From Paenibacillus amylolyticus (GTDB taxonomy: Bacteria > Bacillota > Bacilli > Paenibacillales > Paenibacillaceae): 64,000 nucleotides of DNA. Positions within the stretch are counted from its first letter, which is position 1. Each line of letters opens with the position of its first letter. Below, piece after piece: positions 25,357 to 33,982 of the stretch. The DNA lies in the NCBI RefSeq assembly GCF_003719335.1, contig NZ_RIAS01000018.1, positions 62,001-126,000 of the forward strand, written 5' to 3'. Both the position numbers and the translations under genes were made by a program. The notes beneath the pieces are model-generated. The model saw only the letters and a program-made list of their open reading frames with translations. It was not told the origin of the DNA and searched no databases.

Positions 25357-26261
25357 CAGACAGCCCCTCCTTTCGATAGGCGGAATTGAAGTGCCGAGAA
25401 TCCGCCGATGAGCATAAATAGAATGACAGACATGGCACTGGCAAGACCTAATTCCTGCCTGTTAAATCCAATCTCATAAATATATTGAACAATAAAGGTC
25501 GTTTCTTTACCTGGCCCACCTCCTGTAAGCGCAAACATAAGTGGGAACGCTTTAAACGCGTCTATCAGACAAAGCATAACCACAAGTAAACTTGTCGGCT
25601 TCAACAGCGGAAGGGTAATATAGCGGAACACCTTGGTTCCTGTTGCCCCGTCCAAACGGGCAGCCTCATAATAATCTGTAGGTATAGCCTGTAAACCTGC
25701 GATAAAAATGACCATGAAAAATCCTGCTCGTGACCATACCGTCGCCACAATTACAGCCGTATTGGCCCAGAAAGATGAGGTTAGAAAGCCTACAGGTTCT
25801 GCGCCTGCCATCGTTAACAGATGATTCAGAATGCCGAAGGAATCTCCGAAAATCCATTTCCAGGTTAAACCAACAATGATATAAGAAATCATGGTCGGCC
25901 AGTAAAAGATGGCTCTGAAAAAACCGCGCATTCGAATCTCTCGCGCCAGCAACAACGCAATGCCCAAAGCTGCTGCATAAATTAATGGAACAACAATCAC
26001 AGCATAAATGCCTGTTCTTCCTATGGTTGACCAAAACTCCTGATCCGTCAGAATCTTCATATAATTGTCCAGCCCATTAAATTTCATCGGATTTAACCCA
26101 TCATAGACATGGAATGAATAGTACAGACCCAATAAAGAGGGGAAGACGATAAATGTACTAAAGATCAGGAGGTTTGGAAGTATGAACAGATACGGAGCGA
26201 TCACGAGTTTCCTATTCTGTTTGCTTAATGTTTTATGATTTGTTCGTTGTGCTTCACTCAT
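25356..26261 (-). CDS. CUT1 sugar ABC permease, MalF type
   Basis: This 301-residue permease has six membrane helices. The first begins LVIAPYLFILPNLLIFSTFI after a basic N-terminal tail, and the EAA loop is YYEAARLDGATGTKVFRYIT. The periplasmic-facing sequence FALTGGGPGKETTFIVQYIY is typical of sugar UgpA/MalF members. I prefer the second ATG (26261), seven bases after AAGGGG, over the first, which is too close to the site. It lies 112 bases downstream of the binding-protein gene, in a gap without any evident terminator. It pairs with the permease at 24532. Confidence 0.9.
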   Translation of the reverse strand: MSEAQRTNHKTLSKQNRKLVIAPYLFILPNLLIFSTFIVFPSLLGLYYSFHVYDGLNPMKFNGLDNYMKILTDQEFWSTIGRTGIYAVIVVPLIYAAALGIALLLAREIRMRGFFRAIFYWPTMISYIIVGLTWKWIFGDSFGILNHLLTMAGAEPVGFLTSSFWANTAVIVATVWSRAGFFMVIFIAGLQAIPTDYYEAARLDGATGTKVFRYITLPLLKPTSLLVVMLCLIDAFKAFPLMFALTGGGPGKETTFIVQYIYEIGFNRQELGLASAMSVILFMLIGGFSALQFRLSKGGAV

Positions 26262-26373
26262 CTGCATGCCCCTTCCTTATAAATTAAACGAAAGGGAGGC
26301 CTAACAGGAATCGGTAAGCCCCCGGTCGTGATGAACATTTGGCTTTGCGTTTAACTTTGTGTTTGGTTAGACC

Positions 26374-27645
26374 TTATTGACTGCCTATGGCTTCATTAAT
26401 CTGCTTAGCCATCTGATCCAATGCATCCTGCGGGGTTGCTTTGTCGGATAACACGTCCATAATATGATTTTTCAAATCCGTAGAAATCTTGGATATAAGC
26501 GTTTGCCTGGACCAATCATTCGCTGCAAGCGGAGAACTATTTTTCAGTTCATCCGAGAAAACTTCAAACATCTCCTTTCCAAATTCATAATTCAGTGTGG
26601 AGCTGTCCTTCCTCGGACTCATGAACAAGGACTCCTGATTATATTTGGAATTCACTTCCTTGGACGTCAAATATTCAATAAACTTTGCAGCTTCCTCTTC
26701 CTGCCCGCTACCCTTAAAGGCCATAAGGAACTTCCCTCCTGGTACGGAAGAACGCTGCGTTCCTTTTGGCATGTAGGTGACACCCCATTCGAAGTCGGTA
26801 ATATCCTTATAATTGCTAATCATCCAGTTGCCAGCCCAGTGAGCGGCTACCGTGCCAGAACGGAACAAGTTATTCGGATTCTCTCCGCCGAGCCATACCG
26901 ATTCAGGCATGATACCCTCTTGATGAAGCTGTTTGAACATCTCCATGGAGCGAATTCCAGCTTCACTGTTAATCGCTGCTGCACTGCCATCCTCTGTCAA
27001 GATGCTTCCGCCATTCTGGTACAACAACGTAGACCACCGGTGGGGAGTGACATCCCAAACCATGCCATATCGTGCTCCGCCTTTGTCCATCACCTGCTTT
27101 AATGCAGCGATATATTCGTCCCAAGTCCATACTTCATCTGGAGATGTTGGCACCTTGACACCGGCTTTATCAAATAAGGTTTTGTTATAAATCAATCCAT
27201 TCGCTGTAACGTCCATCGGCGCGGCTACCAGTTTGTTGTCCATAACATAGTAAGGTTTAAGGGAGTCGATAAATTGATCCTGGAATTGTTCCGCATTCTC
27301 TACATAAGGGGTAAGATCAACAGCCTGATTGGCAAAAGACCCCGTATCCGTCACCCGGCTCAAGGCTGGTGGTTTCCCTCCAGACAACATCGTTTTCAAC
27401 TTGGTTTGAATATCCTTGAAGCCAACTTCAATCAGATTGATTTTTACGTTGCTATTACTTTGCTCGTATTCCTTAATAATCTCCTTGATGACTTCTCCTT
27501 CTTTCCCATCAGAGAACCATAAGAAGTCAAGAGATTTTTGTTTCCCACTAGCGTTGTTACCCGCACTTCCACAAGCGCTCAGCAGGATGAGCACAGCTGT
27601 CAGTAACACGCTGATGCTCATCTTAAACCATGTTTTTCTTGTCAT
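26374..27645 (-). CDS. CUT1 sugar-binding lipoprotein
   Basis: This 423-residue lipoprotein has the lipobox ILLSAC, giving a lipidated Cys at residue 25. It belongs to the SBP_bac_1 (MalE-like, cluster B) family: DFLWFSDGKEGEVIKEIIKE, KTMLSGGKPPALSRVTDTGS, LIYNKTLFDKAGVKVPTSP with DEVWTWDEYIAAL, and WAGNWMISNYKDI. AAGGAGAGG lies before the ATG. The gene is 22 bases after the AraC regulator and precedes the two permeases. It should capture an oligosaccharide, probably uronate-containing given the downstream GH105. The precise ligand cannot be inferred. Confidence 0.9.
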   Translation of the reverse strand: MTRKTWFKMSISVLLTAVLILLSACGSAGNNASGKQKSLDFLWFSDGKEGEVIKEIIKEYEQSNSNVKINLIEVGFKDIQTKLKTMLSGGKPPALSRVTDTGSFANQAVDLTPYVENAEQFQDQFIDSLKPYYVMDNKLVAAPMDVTANGLIYNKTLFDKAGVKVPTSPDEVWTWDEYIAALKQVMDKGGARYGMVWDVTPHRWSTLLYQNGGSILTEDGSAAAINSEAGIRSMEMFKQLHQEGIMPESVWLGGENPNNLFRSGTVAAHWAGNWMISNYKDITDFEWGVTYMPKGTQRSSVPGGKFLMAFKGSGQEEEAAKFIEYLTSKEVNSKYNQESLFMSPRKDSSTLNYEFGKEMFEVFSDELKNSSPLAANDWSRQTLISKISTDLKNHIMDVLSDKATPQDALDQMAKQINEAIGSQ

Positions 27646-27667
27646 TTTAACCTCTCCTTAAGAAGAA

Positions 27668-28549
27668 TTAATGATTTTGGGATACATGAAGCAATTCATT
27701 TTTACGGAACAACTGTGGTGAAACACCAACGTATTGTTTGAATGCTCTGCTGAAATACACAGGTGTATTGAAGCCTAATGTCTCGGATATGGACAAAATC
27801 GGTGCATCGGTAGAAAGCAACAGCTTTTTGGCCTCTGCCACCCTTTTGCGTATGACATAATTGCTGATCGTATATCCCGTAGTTTCTTTAAAAGAATGAC
27901 AAATATAATATTTGTTCAAATGCAGCGTTTTGGACAGTTCATCGAGTGAAACATTTTCCGCATAATTTTGGTTCAAATAATGAAGAACTCGGCTCACACT
28001 GGACTGCTTCTGTGAGGAAATCAGAATCGGATCGACCGATTGCTCCGTAGTCATTTTTCGATAAATCCGCAGTAGCAACTGAGTAAGAATCAATTTAACC
28101 ATCGTTTTACATCCCGCACTTCGGGCATCCATCTCCTCTTTAATCCCTTTAAATGTACTTGAGATGTATTCACGCTCCTCCGGGGACCAATGTACCAATA
28201 AACCGTCGGGGTGACGGAAAATAGACATCAGATTCTCTAATTGACTAAGCTCAAGCATATCTAATAGCAATATTTCCGTAAAATTAACAAAACTTCGCTT
28301 GTACACAATCTCTCTCGAAGGATTGATCCGATGAGGGACTCCGCCTCTGAAAATAAACATATCCCCGGGCTTCGGCTTATAGATTCGATCACCGATTAAG
28401 AAGGTTGCATCCCCTTGGATAAAATAATGAATCTCATACCCGTTATGTGTATGAATGGGCCATTCATCCTGAAAATTGTCAGCTTCCGAGCGCACATAAA
28501 TTTCATTTTCCTGCAATGCCATATTCGTCGGGGTGTGTATAGTTAACAT
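27668..28549 (-). CDS. AraC-family transcriptional regulator with cupin sensor domain
   Basis: This 293-residue one-component regulator has an N-terminal cupin (residues about 20-85: PIHTHNGYEIHYFIQGDATF, YKPKPGDMFIFRGGVPHRI) that would bind a sugar. The C-terminal AraC DNA-binding domain has helix-turn-helix one (LDELSKTLHLNKYYICHSFK) and two (ISETLGFNTPVYFSRAFKQY, then VGVSPQLFRK). GAAGGGAG lies ten bases before the ATG at 28549, and a TTG immediately before is also possible. As first gene of the operon 28549-20856 it probably autoregulates. The upstream region holds a perfect 12-bp inverted repeat pair placed next to a weak -35, fitting an activator. Confidence 0.9.
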   Translation of the reverse strand: MLTIHTPTNMALQENEIYVRSEADNFQDEWPIHTHNGYEIHYFIQGDATFLIGDRIYKPKPGDMFIFRGGVPHRINPSREIVYKRSFVNFTEILLLDMLELSQLENLMSIFRHPDGLLVHWSPEEREYISSTFKGIKEEMDARSAGCKTMVKLILTQLLLRIYRKMTTEQSVDPILISSQKQSSVSRVLHYLNQNYAENVSLDELSKTLHLNKYYICHSFKETTGYTISNYVIRKRVAEAKKLLLSTDAPILSISETLGFNTPVYFSRAFKQYVGVSPQLFRKNELLHVSQNH

Positions 28550-28580
28550 CAATAAAGATCTCCCTTCTCTGAATATAAAT

Positions 28581-28666
28581 AGCAATATAGTTTAATCATT
28601 TGTAATGATAGCGCTTTACAATGAATTGTATCACAGATATTTCGAACTAATATGAACTATATTGCT
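28581..28666 (-). promoter_or_regulatory. Complex control region of the AraC/GH105 operon
   Basis: AGCAATATAGTT (28581-28592) and AACTATATTGCT (28655-28666) are perfect 12-bp inverted copies 62 bases apart. Between them lie the palindrome ATCATTTGTAATGAT (28595-28609), a partial cre-like box around AGCGCT (28606-28620), and a minus-strand -10 TACAAT (28625-28630) without a good -35. The upstream repeat lies next to the expected -35, the usual place for an activator of the AraC family. Confidence 0.5.
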
Positions 28667-28730
28667 GTATTGTTGATCACAATTGTTGCAAATGATTTCA
28701 AAGGATCTCAACCATCTAAATGCTGGAAAT

Positions 28731-28765
28731 AAAAAAACACGCCATAGCTCTTAGTCTACGACGTG
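28731..28765 (-). terminator. Terminator of the small membrane protein gene
   Basis: On the minus strand CACGTCGTAG and CTATGGCGTG pair over 10 bp (two G-U pairs) around an 8-base loop, followed by seven T residues. Confidence 0.8.
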
Positions 28766-28818
28766 GTGGAGATACTCTCTGAGTACGATTCGTTCTCCAT
28801 ATATACGAGCCATATCCG

Positions 28819-29103
28819 TTACCTCCCGGTTTGTTTCCTGATCTTATCCTTCTTTATTAATTTATCAATAATCAGACCCAATGCTGTCCAAAAGAGCAGA
28901 TGTAATCCACAAATGAGAGGTTTAAACAAGTACGTTGTCTCCGGGTTCATATTGATGTCTGTTAGCCAGCGGTTTAATAGCGGATTGAATGGATTCGTTA
29001 AATATATCAAAATGTTTTTATCATCATTACCAGATAGGTTGTTGAAACACACCAGTAATGAGAAAAGGACTAACCAAAAGGTCAGCCGTTTGAATATGTT
29101 CAT
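28819..29103 (-). CDS. Small two-helix membrane protein, function unknown
   Basis: This 94-residue protein has an N-terminal membrane helix or signal anchor (LTFWLVLFSLLVCF, residues 7-20), a polar loop of about 40 residues outside, and a second helix (LICGLHLLFWTALGLII, about 63-79) before the basic tail KKDKIRKQTGR. AAGGAGGT lies before the ATG and a strong terminator follows, so it is a real single gene. I recognise no family. Confidence 0.65.
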   Translation of the reverse strand: MNIFKRLTFWLVLFSLLVCFNNLSGNDDKNILIYLTNPFNPLLNRWLTDINMNPETTYLFKPLICGLHLLFWTALGLIIDKLIKKDKIRKQTGR

Positions 29104-29164
29104 CTTCGTCTATACCTCCTTCTAAACAAGCCATGCTCAGCGGACTCAATCCATCATAGAGAAG

Positions 29165-29629
29165 TTATTCAATCCCTCTGTATTCTAATTTCAAAGCTCG
29201 AACAACCTCTCCATCAATAAGTTCCTCACTGATCCGCTGGAAACCGAGAGATTCGTACAAGGCACCTGCAACGTGATTATCAGGTCTGTGTCCAATCAGG
29301 ATGCGTTTGCAGTCTAATGCCTTTTGCATCCTTTGAATCAAAGCACGGAGTGCTTCTTTTCCATATCCTCTGCCCTGATATTTGCTATCGATCATCAGTG
29401 CAGGCAGCCAATAATCACCCTCGTCAGGCTCTTGATCGGAGTACACCGCAAAACCTACCAAATCTGAATCGTTGTAAATTGCCATAGGTTGAAAATCTTT
29501 GACAAACCTAGACTCAGCCAACCAGTATACAACCGGTGCAGGGAACGTTGATTTCTGTTCTTCACTTACCTGCAATTGAGTACAAGCAAACCAATCATCC
29601 ATCGAAACAGGTCTCACCTGAATAGTCAT
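29165..29629 (-). CDS. GNAT-family acetyltransferase, polyamine-type
   Basis: This 154-residue GNAT begins MTIQVRPVSMDDWFACTQLQ. The strand DLVGFAVYSDQE, the acetyl-CoA loop IDSKYQGRGYGKEALRALIQ and the final motif DNHVAGALYESLGFQ give a clear layout, closest to the diamine/spermidine acetyltransferases and to array members 2 and 4 at 6-7 kb. AGGAGG precedes the ATG. A short basic reading frame (29595-29690) overlaps its start. Acceptor substrate unknown. Confidence 0.85.
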   Translation of the reverse strand: MTIQVRPVSMDDWFACTQLQVSEEQKSTFPAPVVYWLAESRFVKDFQPMAIYNDSDLVGFAVYSDQEPDEGDYWLPALMIDSKYQGRGYGKEALRALIQRMQKALDCKRILIGHRPDNHVAGALYESLGFQRISEELIDGEVVRALKLEYRGIE

Positions 29630-29690
29630 TTAAAATTCCTCCTAATGGTTTTCTTCGTTTTTTAATGCACGTATTCAACTGTTTTCTCAT
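29595..29690 (-). CDS. Possible 31-residue leader peptide overlapping the GNAT start
   Basis: A frame starting at 29690 with AAAGGAG nine bases upstream encodes a basic peptide (MRKQLNTCIKKRRKPLGGIL and eleven more residues). It ends inside the GNAT gene, 35 bases past that gene's start. The GNAT ribosome binding site lies within this frame, so ribosome movement over it could control GNAT translation. It could equally be chance. Confidence 0.25.
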   Translation of the reverse strand: MRKQLNTCIKKRRKPLGGILNDYSGETCFDG

Positions 29691-29742
29691 ACTGCATCAC
29701 TCCTTTCACATTGGCTTAGGTATTTCGGTGTGATTCATCTCA

Positions 29743-30588
29743 CTATTCATTTACACAAAAGTTCGTTTGCAGCGTCCATTCTAATCTTCGCAACCATTCC
29801 TTCTGTACATCCGGGTGGGCATTCTTGATGCGGTTCATGATCTGTATTACTTTGGATGTGGCGTAAGCTCGGATTAAATCATGTGTTATTTGGACATTTG
29901 TATGTTCTGTATATGTACTTAAGAAGGCTCCTGACAGTTCCTTGGCCATATTAGGATAATGTAAATGCACAAACCAGACAACCCATGCCACATCAAATAA
30001 CGGGTTCCCCCAGCCTGCCCACTCCCAGTCCAAAATGAACATGGAATCGTTGCATAACATTACATTATGCGGTCCATAATCCCCGTGAATCAGAGTTTGT
30101 TCCCCATGATCTGGAATGCTTAATACTTCTTTTGCCATGCTCTTGATTCCAGTAGGCATGAACTTAAGTCCATCCACAGCAACAGCGGATTTCATGATAA
30201 CAGGCAACTCTGTCTCTTGGTCGTCTCGTTTGACGGAGTGCACCTCTTTGGCGAGATATTTACCCAGTTGCTCATACATTCTCCTGCCTTGGTCAAGTCT
30301 ATCTTGATCCAAAATCTTCTGTGCATTTACGCCCGTGACATAGTCCATCATTACAAATAGCCGTTCATCTTGCTCAAAATAATCATACACTCGAGGAGTC
30401 ACCCCAGAATGAGTTAACAGCGTCAGTGCACTTATTTCTGTCTTTGCATCTGAATTATTCACATGATAGATTTTGGCAACCCTCTTCATGTCAGTTCCCT
30501 CAAGTAAGAGGGTCGTATTCGTATAACCGCCAGTTAATCCAACGATTTTTACATTTGGGAATCGATTTAACAAGGTGTCATGTATCAC
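29743..30588 (-). CDS. Aminoglycoside-phosphotransferase-family kinase
   Basis: This 281-residue kinase-fold protein has an N-terminal ATP lobe (VGLTGGYTNTTLLLEGT, then RVAKIYHVNNSDAKTEISAL), a hinge (MMDYVTGVNAQKIL), the catalytic loop LIHGDYGPHNVML and the metal-binding FILDWEWAGWGNPLFDVAWV. H-G-D-x-x-x-x-N and D-W-E are intact, so the enzyme should be active. The GTG start at 30588 has AAGGAA about nine bases upstream. It stands between a GNAT and an uncharacterised gene without obvious coupling. Substrate unknown; choline-, fructosamine- and antibiotic-kinases share the fold. Confidence 0.87.
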   Translation of the reverse strand: MIHDTLLNRFPNVKIVGLTGGYTNTTLLLEGTDMKRVAKIYHVNNSDAKTEISALTLLTHSGVTPRVYDYFEQDERLFVMMDYVTGVNAQKILDQDRLDQGRRMYEQLGKYLAKEVHSVKRDDQETELPVIMKSAVAVDGLKFMPTGIKSMAKEVLSIPDHGEQTLIHGDYGPHNVMLCNDSMFILDWEWAGWGNPLFDVAWVVWFVHLHYPNMAKELSGAFLSTYTEHTNVQITHDLIRAYATSKVIQIMNRIKNAHPDVQKEWLRRLEWTLQTNFCVNE

Positions 30589-30640
30589 TTTATGATTCCT
30601 TCTTTCTTATTTCCATTAAGTGCTATTCACTAACGCGTAC

Positions 30641-31585
30641 TCAAATCTGATCTCCGATCTCGACAAGAACAGGACTATGTTTAGTCAATTCAGAGAGCTC
30701 AAAAGATTTATTGGCAGCCAACGCTGTTCGAGCGATACTTGCCCCTTCTGACTTCCAAACCGAATAAATATATTTGGAAAAAGCATATCCATTCAAGACG
30801 TACCCCCTATCTTGTAGCTGTCTGAACAATTTCGCACTTTCTTCAGACTGTTCAATATCCGCTAGAATACAAGCCAGATTATTTAACGCAATATGAATAT
30901 CTCGCTGTGAGTTTCTACATGAATTCACATCTTCCCAGCTGCCGACAACTTCTTCTTTTTTCATGGGCTCTAAGGAAGCCCAATCAATGTTATCTATTAA
31001 ATGCATCGTTTCATGCATAAGTAAATCTACTTCTCTTTCGTCTCTGGAGTGATACAGATAAGCTAGACGCTGTTTGTTATATGTAATCCGGGCGAAAAGA
31101 AGATTGTCCCACTGCTGATCTTCCCAGGTAAGCTGTTTCATATGTTCTAAGACTTCCGGCATCTCGCTGTATCTCTCTAATGCCCAGAACGTACCGCCCA
31201 AGGCCCGGTGGCTCTCAAAACGAACGGCGCGATTGGAATCCAATTTTGGCGCATGATCGCAAGCATATCGATACCAGACAATCCAATGCTCGAAGTAATT
31301 CCCCAGAGACAATGACAAAGCCTGTGTGGAATCGGAAACGACCCAATGATACTGTTCAGGGAGAAGAGTCTCCTTCCCCCATTCGTAAAATGCCAGATGA
31401 TTGGCATAAAGTAGCTCCGGCTCTCTTAACAGGGCGTAGCCATCTGAAATATTCCAGTATACCCAGCCGCGTTCATTCACAGCGAGTTCGCCGGTTTGCT
31501 CGTATTTTTTTAATAAGTTAATCATCTCCTGATGATCGCCTCGCACCACTGTTTCCCGAAAAGCATGAACGATATTCTTCCTCAT
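30641..31585 (-). CDS. Helical, TPR-like protein of unknown function
   Basis: This 314-residue soluble protein is predicted to be mostly alpha-helical with a repeat-like rhythm (for instance NNLACILADIEQSEESAKLF with RQLQDRGYV), as in TPR or Sel1-type solenoids. Aromatic-rich segments such as ERGWVYWNISDGYALL and HWIVWYRYACDHAP are unusual. GAGGG lies before the ATG. It ends 53 bases before the kinase at 29743 and follows the methyltransferase at 31605 by 19 bases, suggesting an operon. I do not recognise a family. Confidence 0.65.
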   Translation of the reverse strand: MRKNIVHAFRETVVRGDHQEMINLLKKYEQTGELAVNERGWVYWNISDGYALLREPELLYANHLAFYEWGKETLLPEQYHWVVSDSTQALSLSLGNYFEHWIVWYRYACDHAPKLDSNRAVRFESHRALGGTFWALERYSEMPEVLEHMKQLTWEDQQWDNLLFARITYNKQRLAYLYHSRDEREVDLLMHETMHLIDNIDWASLEPMKKEEVVGSWEDVNSCRNSQRDIHIALNNLACILADIEQSEESAKLFRQLQDRGYVLNGYAFSKYIYSVWKSEGASIARTALAANKSFELSELTKHSPVLVEIGDQI

Positions 31586-31604
31586 CCTCCGTCCCTCATA
31601 GCCC

Positions 31605-32429
31605 TTACAATGGCTTCGTACCGCAAGCAGTAATAAAATTCATCATGGCATAGGCTTCTGGCGAATGATTGATAGCTTCAAAAGCTCGCTGCAACTGGGC
31701 AAACTCCTCCGGGCTAATGATGCCCTTTTCAACAAAATGTACAAAACGCTGGAGATTGAATTGTTGCTTGAAACCCTCTATACCGATGATGTCACTGTGT
31801 TGAACAACCGCATCAATGTCAACATCAATGTATCCACTCTCAGCAAGGAGCCGCGGCAAACTTCTGCCAATTAACCGATTACCGCCATGTTGGGCTACAT
31901 AGTCGGCGATTTTCATTAATACGCTATGCAACGCCGGTATATCCGGATTCACCGCCCCAAAAATACCGTCGTCAACATCAATAATGGCCAGCCGGCCACC
32001 AGGCTTGAGCACACGATAAATTTCTTGCGCAGCTTCGATCGGATTGTTCAGGTGAAGAAAGATCAGTCTAGCCACCACAAAATCAAAGGAGTCATCTGGC
32101 AGATCCATTTGATATATGGAAGATTCCACAAACTGCAGTCGCTCGGAAGAAACGTCTTTCAGCCGTTCTTTGGCTTGTGCCTGTAACGTACGATCAATCT
32201 CAAGCGAGGTGATCTCGCTGCCCGGTAGACTGTTCAATAATTGTTCTGTGATGTAGCCTGGTCCGCTTCCGACCTCTAATACACGCATTCCATTTTTGAG
32301 CCCATACCACGACAGATTACGAAATTCTTTGGACCATCCCATGACCGCTTGCATCTTTAACCTCTCTAGTTCCTCATTGAAACTTAATACTGCGGTTTGG
32401 ATATTGTAAGTTGAACGCGTGTCAGTCAT
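31605..32429 (-). CDS. Class I SAM-dependent methyltransferase
   Basis: This 274-residue methyltransferase of the UbiE/COQ5-like group has motif I GMRVLEVGSGPGYITEQLL (about residues 48-66), EITSLEIDRTL, FVESSIYQMDLPDDSFDFVV (motif II region) and VLKPGGRLAIIDVDDGIFG. The C-terminal 100 residues are helical and probably form the acceptor pocket. AGGAG lies ten bases before the ATG. It is followed at 19 bases by the helical protein gene. Small-molecule methylation is likely but the target is unknown. Confidence 0.87.
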   Translation of the reverse strand: MTDTRSTYNIQTAVLSFNEELERLKMQAVMGWSKEFRNLSWYGLKNGMRVLEVGSGPGYITEQLLNSLPGSEITSLEIDRTLQAQAKERLKDVSSERLQFVESSIYQMDLPDDSFDFVVARLIFLHLNNPIEAAQEIYRVLKPGGRLAIIDVDDGIFGAVNPDIPALHSVLMKIADYVAQHGGNRLIGRSLPRLLAESGYIDVDIDAVVQHSDIIGIEGFKQQFNLQRFVHFVEKGIISPEEFAQLQRAFEAINHSPEAYAMMNFITACGTKPL

Positions 32430-32472
32430 ATTTCTTCATCTCCTGTTGATTAAAATGATAGAACCTGCATTC

Positions 32473-33249
32473 TCACACTTTTTTTCTACCTAAAAAAAGA
32501 GCAACCTTGTGATGTTTGTCTATCGTTCCACCTGCATGATCTATTGAACGTTTAATTCTCTCCAAAAGCGTACTCCGAACATCCTCAGAAAGCTGCTGAT
32601 GCTTGGAATTTGTATTTAAAAGTGCGACATACTCATCGCTCGAACAGGACTGTATCCAGTTATATTCCTTGACCTTAATGTCTGTGAACAAGCCCGAACG
32701 CTCCGTTATTTCTTTGCGCTCCTGAATGACTTCATCGGGCGAAGGATATTGAGAATCATCCAAATGAGAGGCTAGCGCAATGTAATGCGCACGGATTTCT
32801 CGATGCAGCTGGTCGTAGCCAGGAACATGAACTGTCCAAAAAAAACCTATGCATCCCTCATCCTCAAGCACTTCCCAGGCCCTGCGGTAACCGATCTCTG
32901 GATCAATAAAATGAAAGGCTGTCCCTGACACCATCAACTTGAAAAGCTTTCCTTCTTCATTCCATTCCTCAAACGAAGTGTTGATCACTTGAATGGATGG
33001 ATACGATCTGAATTTATCTGCGGTAAACTGTGCCAAATTGCTACCTAATTCAATACACGTTATGTTGGTGTAGTGCTTACTTACCAAACCACCAGTGGCC
33101 TGCCCTGTTCCGCAACCAACTTCAAGAATAGAATCTTGCTTATCAAGCTTCGCATATGTAAAAATATCATCAAACATTTCACTCGGATAGACGGGTCTGT
33201 AACGCTCATATTCAATCGCTACGAGATTGAATGTTTCCTTGTTTTCCAT
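32473..33249 (-). CDS. Class I SAM-dependent methyltransferase
   Basis: This 258-residue methyltransferase has motif I SILEVGCGTGQATGGLV, NITCIELGSNLAQF, the motif VINTSFEEWNEEGKLFKLMV and a conserved YDxxRPxYP-like N-terminus (YERYRPVYPSEMFDDIF) typical of YcgJ/UbiE-like family members that begin with a substrate-gating segment. I chose the ATG at 33249 with GAGGTGG six bases upstream; in-frame starts up to 20 codons earlier lack a site. It diverges from the DUF1569 gene at 33406, with about 155 bases of shared upstream region. The target is unknown. Confidence 0.86.
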   Translation of the reverse strand: MENKETFNLVAIEYERYRPVYPSEMFDDIFTYAKLDKQDSILEVGCGTGQATGGLVSKHYTNITCIELGSNLAQFTADKFRSYPSIQVINTSFEEWNEEGKLFKLMVSGTAFHFIDPEIGYRRAWEVLEDEGCIGFFWTVHVPGYDQLHREIRAHYIALASHLDDSQYPSPDEVIQERKEITERSGLFTDIKVKEYNWIQSCSSDEYVALLNTNSKHQQLSEDVRSTLLERIKRSIDHAGGTIDKHHKVALFLGRKKV

Positions 33250-33405
33250 AAATATCCACCTCAAATTTGCTAACATTATTTTTCTCATTTCATTGACTAA
33301 ACTTACCATATTTTATTATTGTTGAACATATCCGAATAAACCTCTCAATAATGGAATAATACTGTCTCCAGTTCAACAGTTACTATAATAGATCGGGGTG
33401 CTTCG

Positions 33406-33855
33406 ATGAAAAGTATTTTTGAAACAAGACATGCTACTGAAATTACAGATCGTATTGATCGACTCCGTGAAGATTCCACACCTCTGTGGGGAACCATGCA
33501 GGTTTCTCAAATGTTAGCTCACTGTGCAGCTTTTCATGATATCCCTTTGGGTAATACGTTCCCGCCAAGAGGATTGCTAGGAAGACTTGTTGGACGGTTT
33601 GCCAAACCGATGTTTTACAATGAAAAACCTTTACCACAAAATATGTCGACCATTCCAACCATCGTTATTGATGATGATCGAGTGTTTGAGACCGAGAAAG
33701 AAAAACTAAAAGAGCAGATCACTACTTTTCAAGTAAGAGGCCCAGATCAATGTTCCCATCATCCCCACCCTTTCTTCGGAAAACTAACACCTGAGCAATG
33801 GGGAAAAGGAATCTATAAACATCTGGACCATCATCTAAAGCAATTTGGAGTTTAA
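33406..33855 (+). CDS. DUF1569 family protein (DinB-like fold)
   Basis: This 149-residue protein has the sequence PLWGTMQVSQMLAHCAAFHD near the start, PPRGLLGRLVGRFAKPMFYN in the middle, and ends KHLDHHLKQFGV. These match the DUF1569 group, helical-bundle proteins related to DinB. His residues in LAHCAAFH and HLDHHLKQ could form the metal site. It is one of only four genes on the plus strand. A TATAAT box about 18 bases before GGGGTG suggests its own promoter, although the -35 is weak. Function unknown. Confidence 0.75.
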   Translation: MKSIFETRHATEITDRIDRLREDSTPLWGTMQVSQMLAHCAAFHDIPLGNTFPPRGLLGRLVGRFAKPMFYNEKPLPQNMSTIPTIVIDDDRVFETEKEKLKEQITTFQVRGPDQCSHHPHPFFGKLTPEQWGKGIYKHLDHHLKQFGV

Positions 33856-33894
33856 ATGTAGAGTCTTATCCAGCCGCGACAGATCCCATGATCG

Positions 33895-33965
33895 AAAAAA
33901 AGCCCATGACAACATTCCGCTTTATCACACATTTCTGCATGGTTCAAGCTTCAAGTGTCATGGGC
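33895..33965 (-). terminator. Terminator of the GH30 gene with a long loop
   Basis: GCCCATGACA and TGTCATGGGC pair perfectly over 10 bp but enclose a 44-base loop, followed on the minus strand by seven T residues. The unusually long loop is still compatible with termination. Confidence 0.65.
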
Positions 33966-33982
33966 AATATCAAGTGAAGCTC

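Noticed and set aside
26464..27102. Plus-strand frame of 212 codons opposite the sugar-binding lipoprotein
   Set aside because: Shadow of a conserved SBP_bac_1 gene, with no ribosome binding site.
33895..33965. Possible riboswitch between the DUF1569 and GH30 genes
   Set aside because: The long-loop hairpin lies after the stop codon of GH30 and ends in a T-run, so a terminator explains it; no known riboswitch core is visible.
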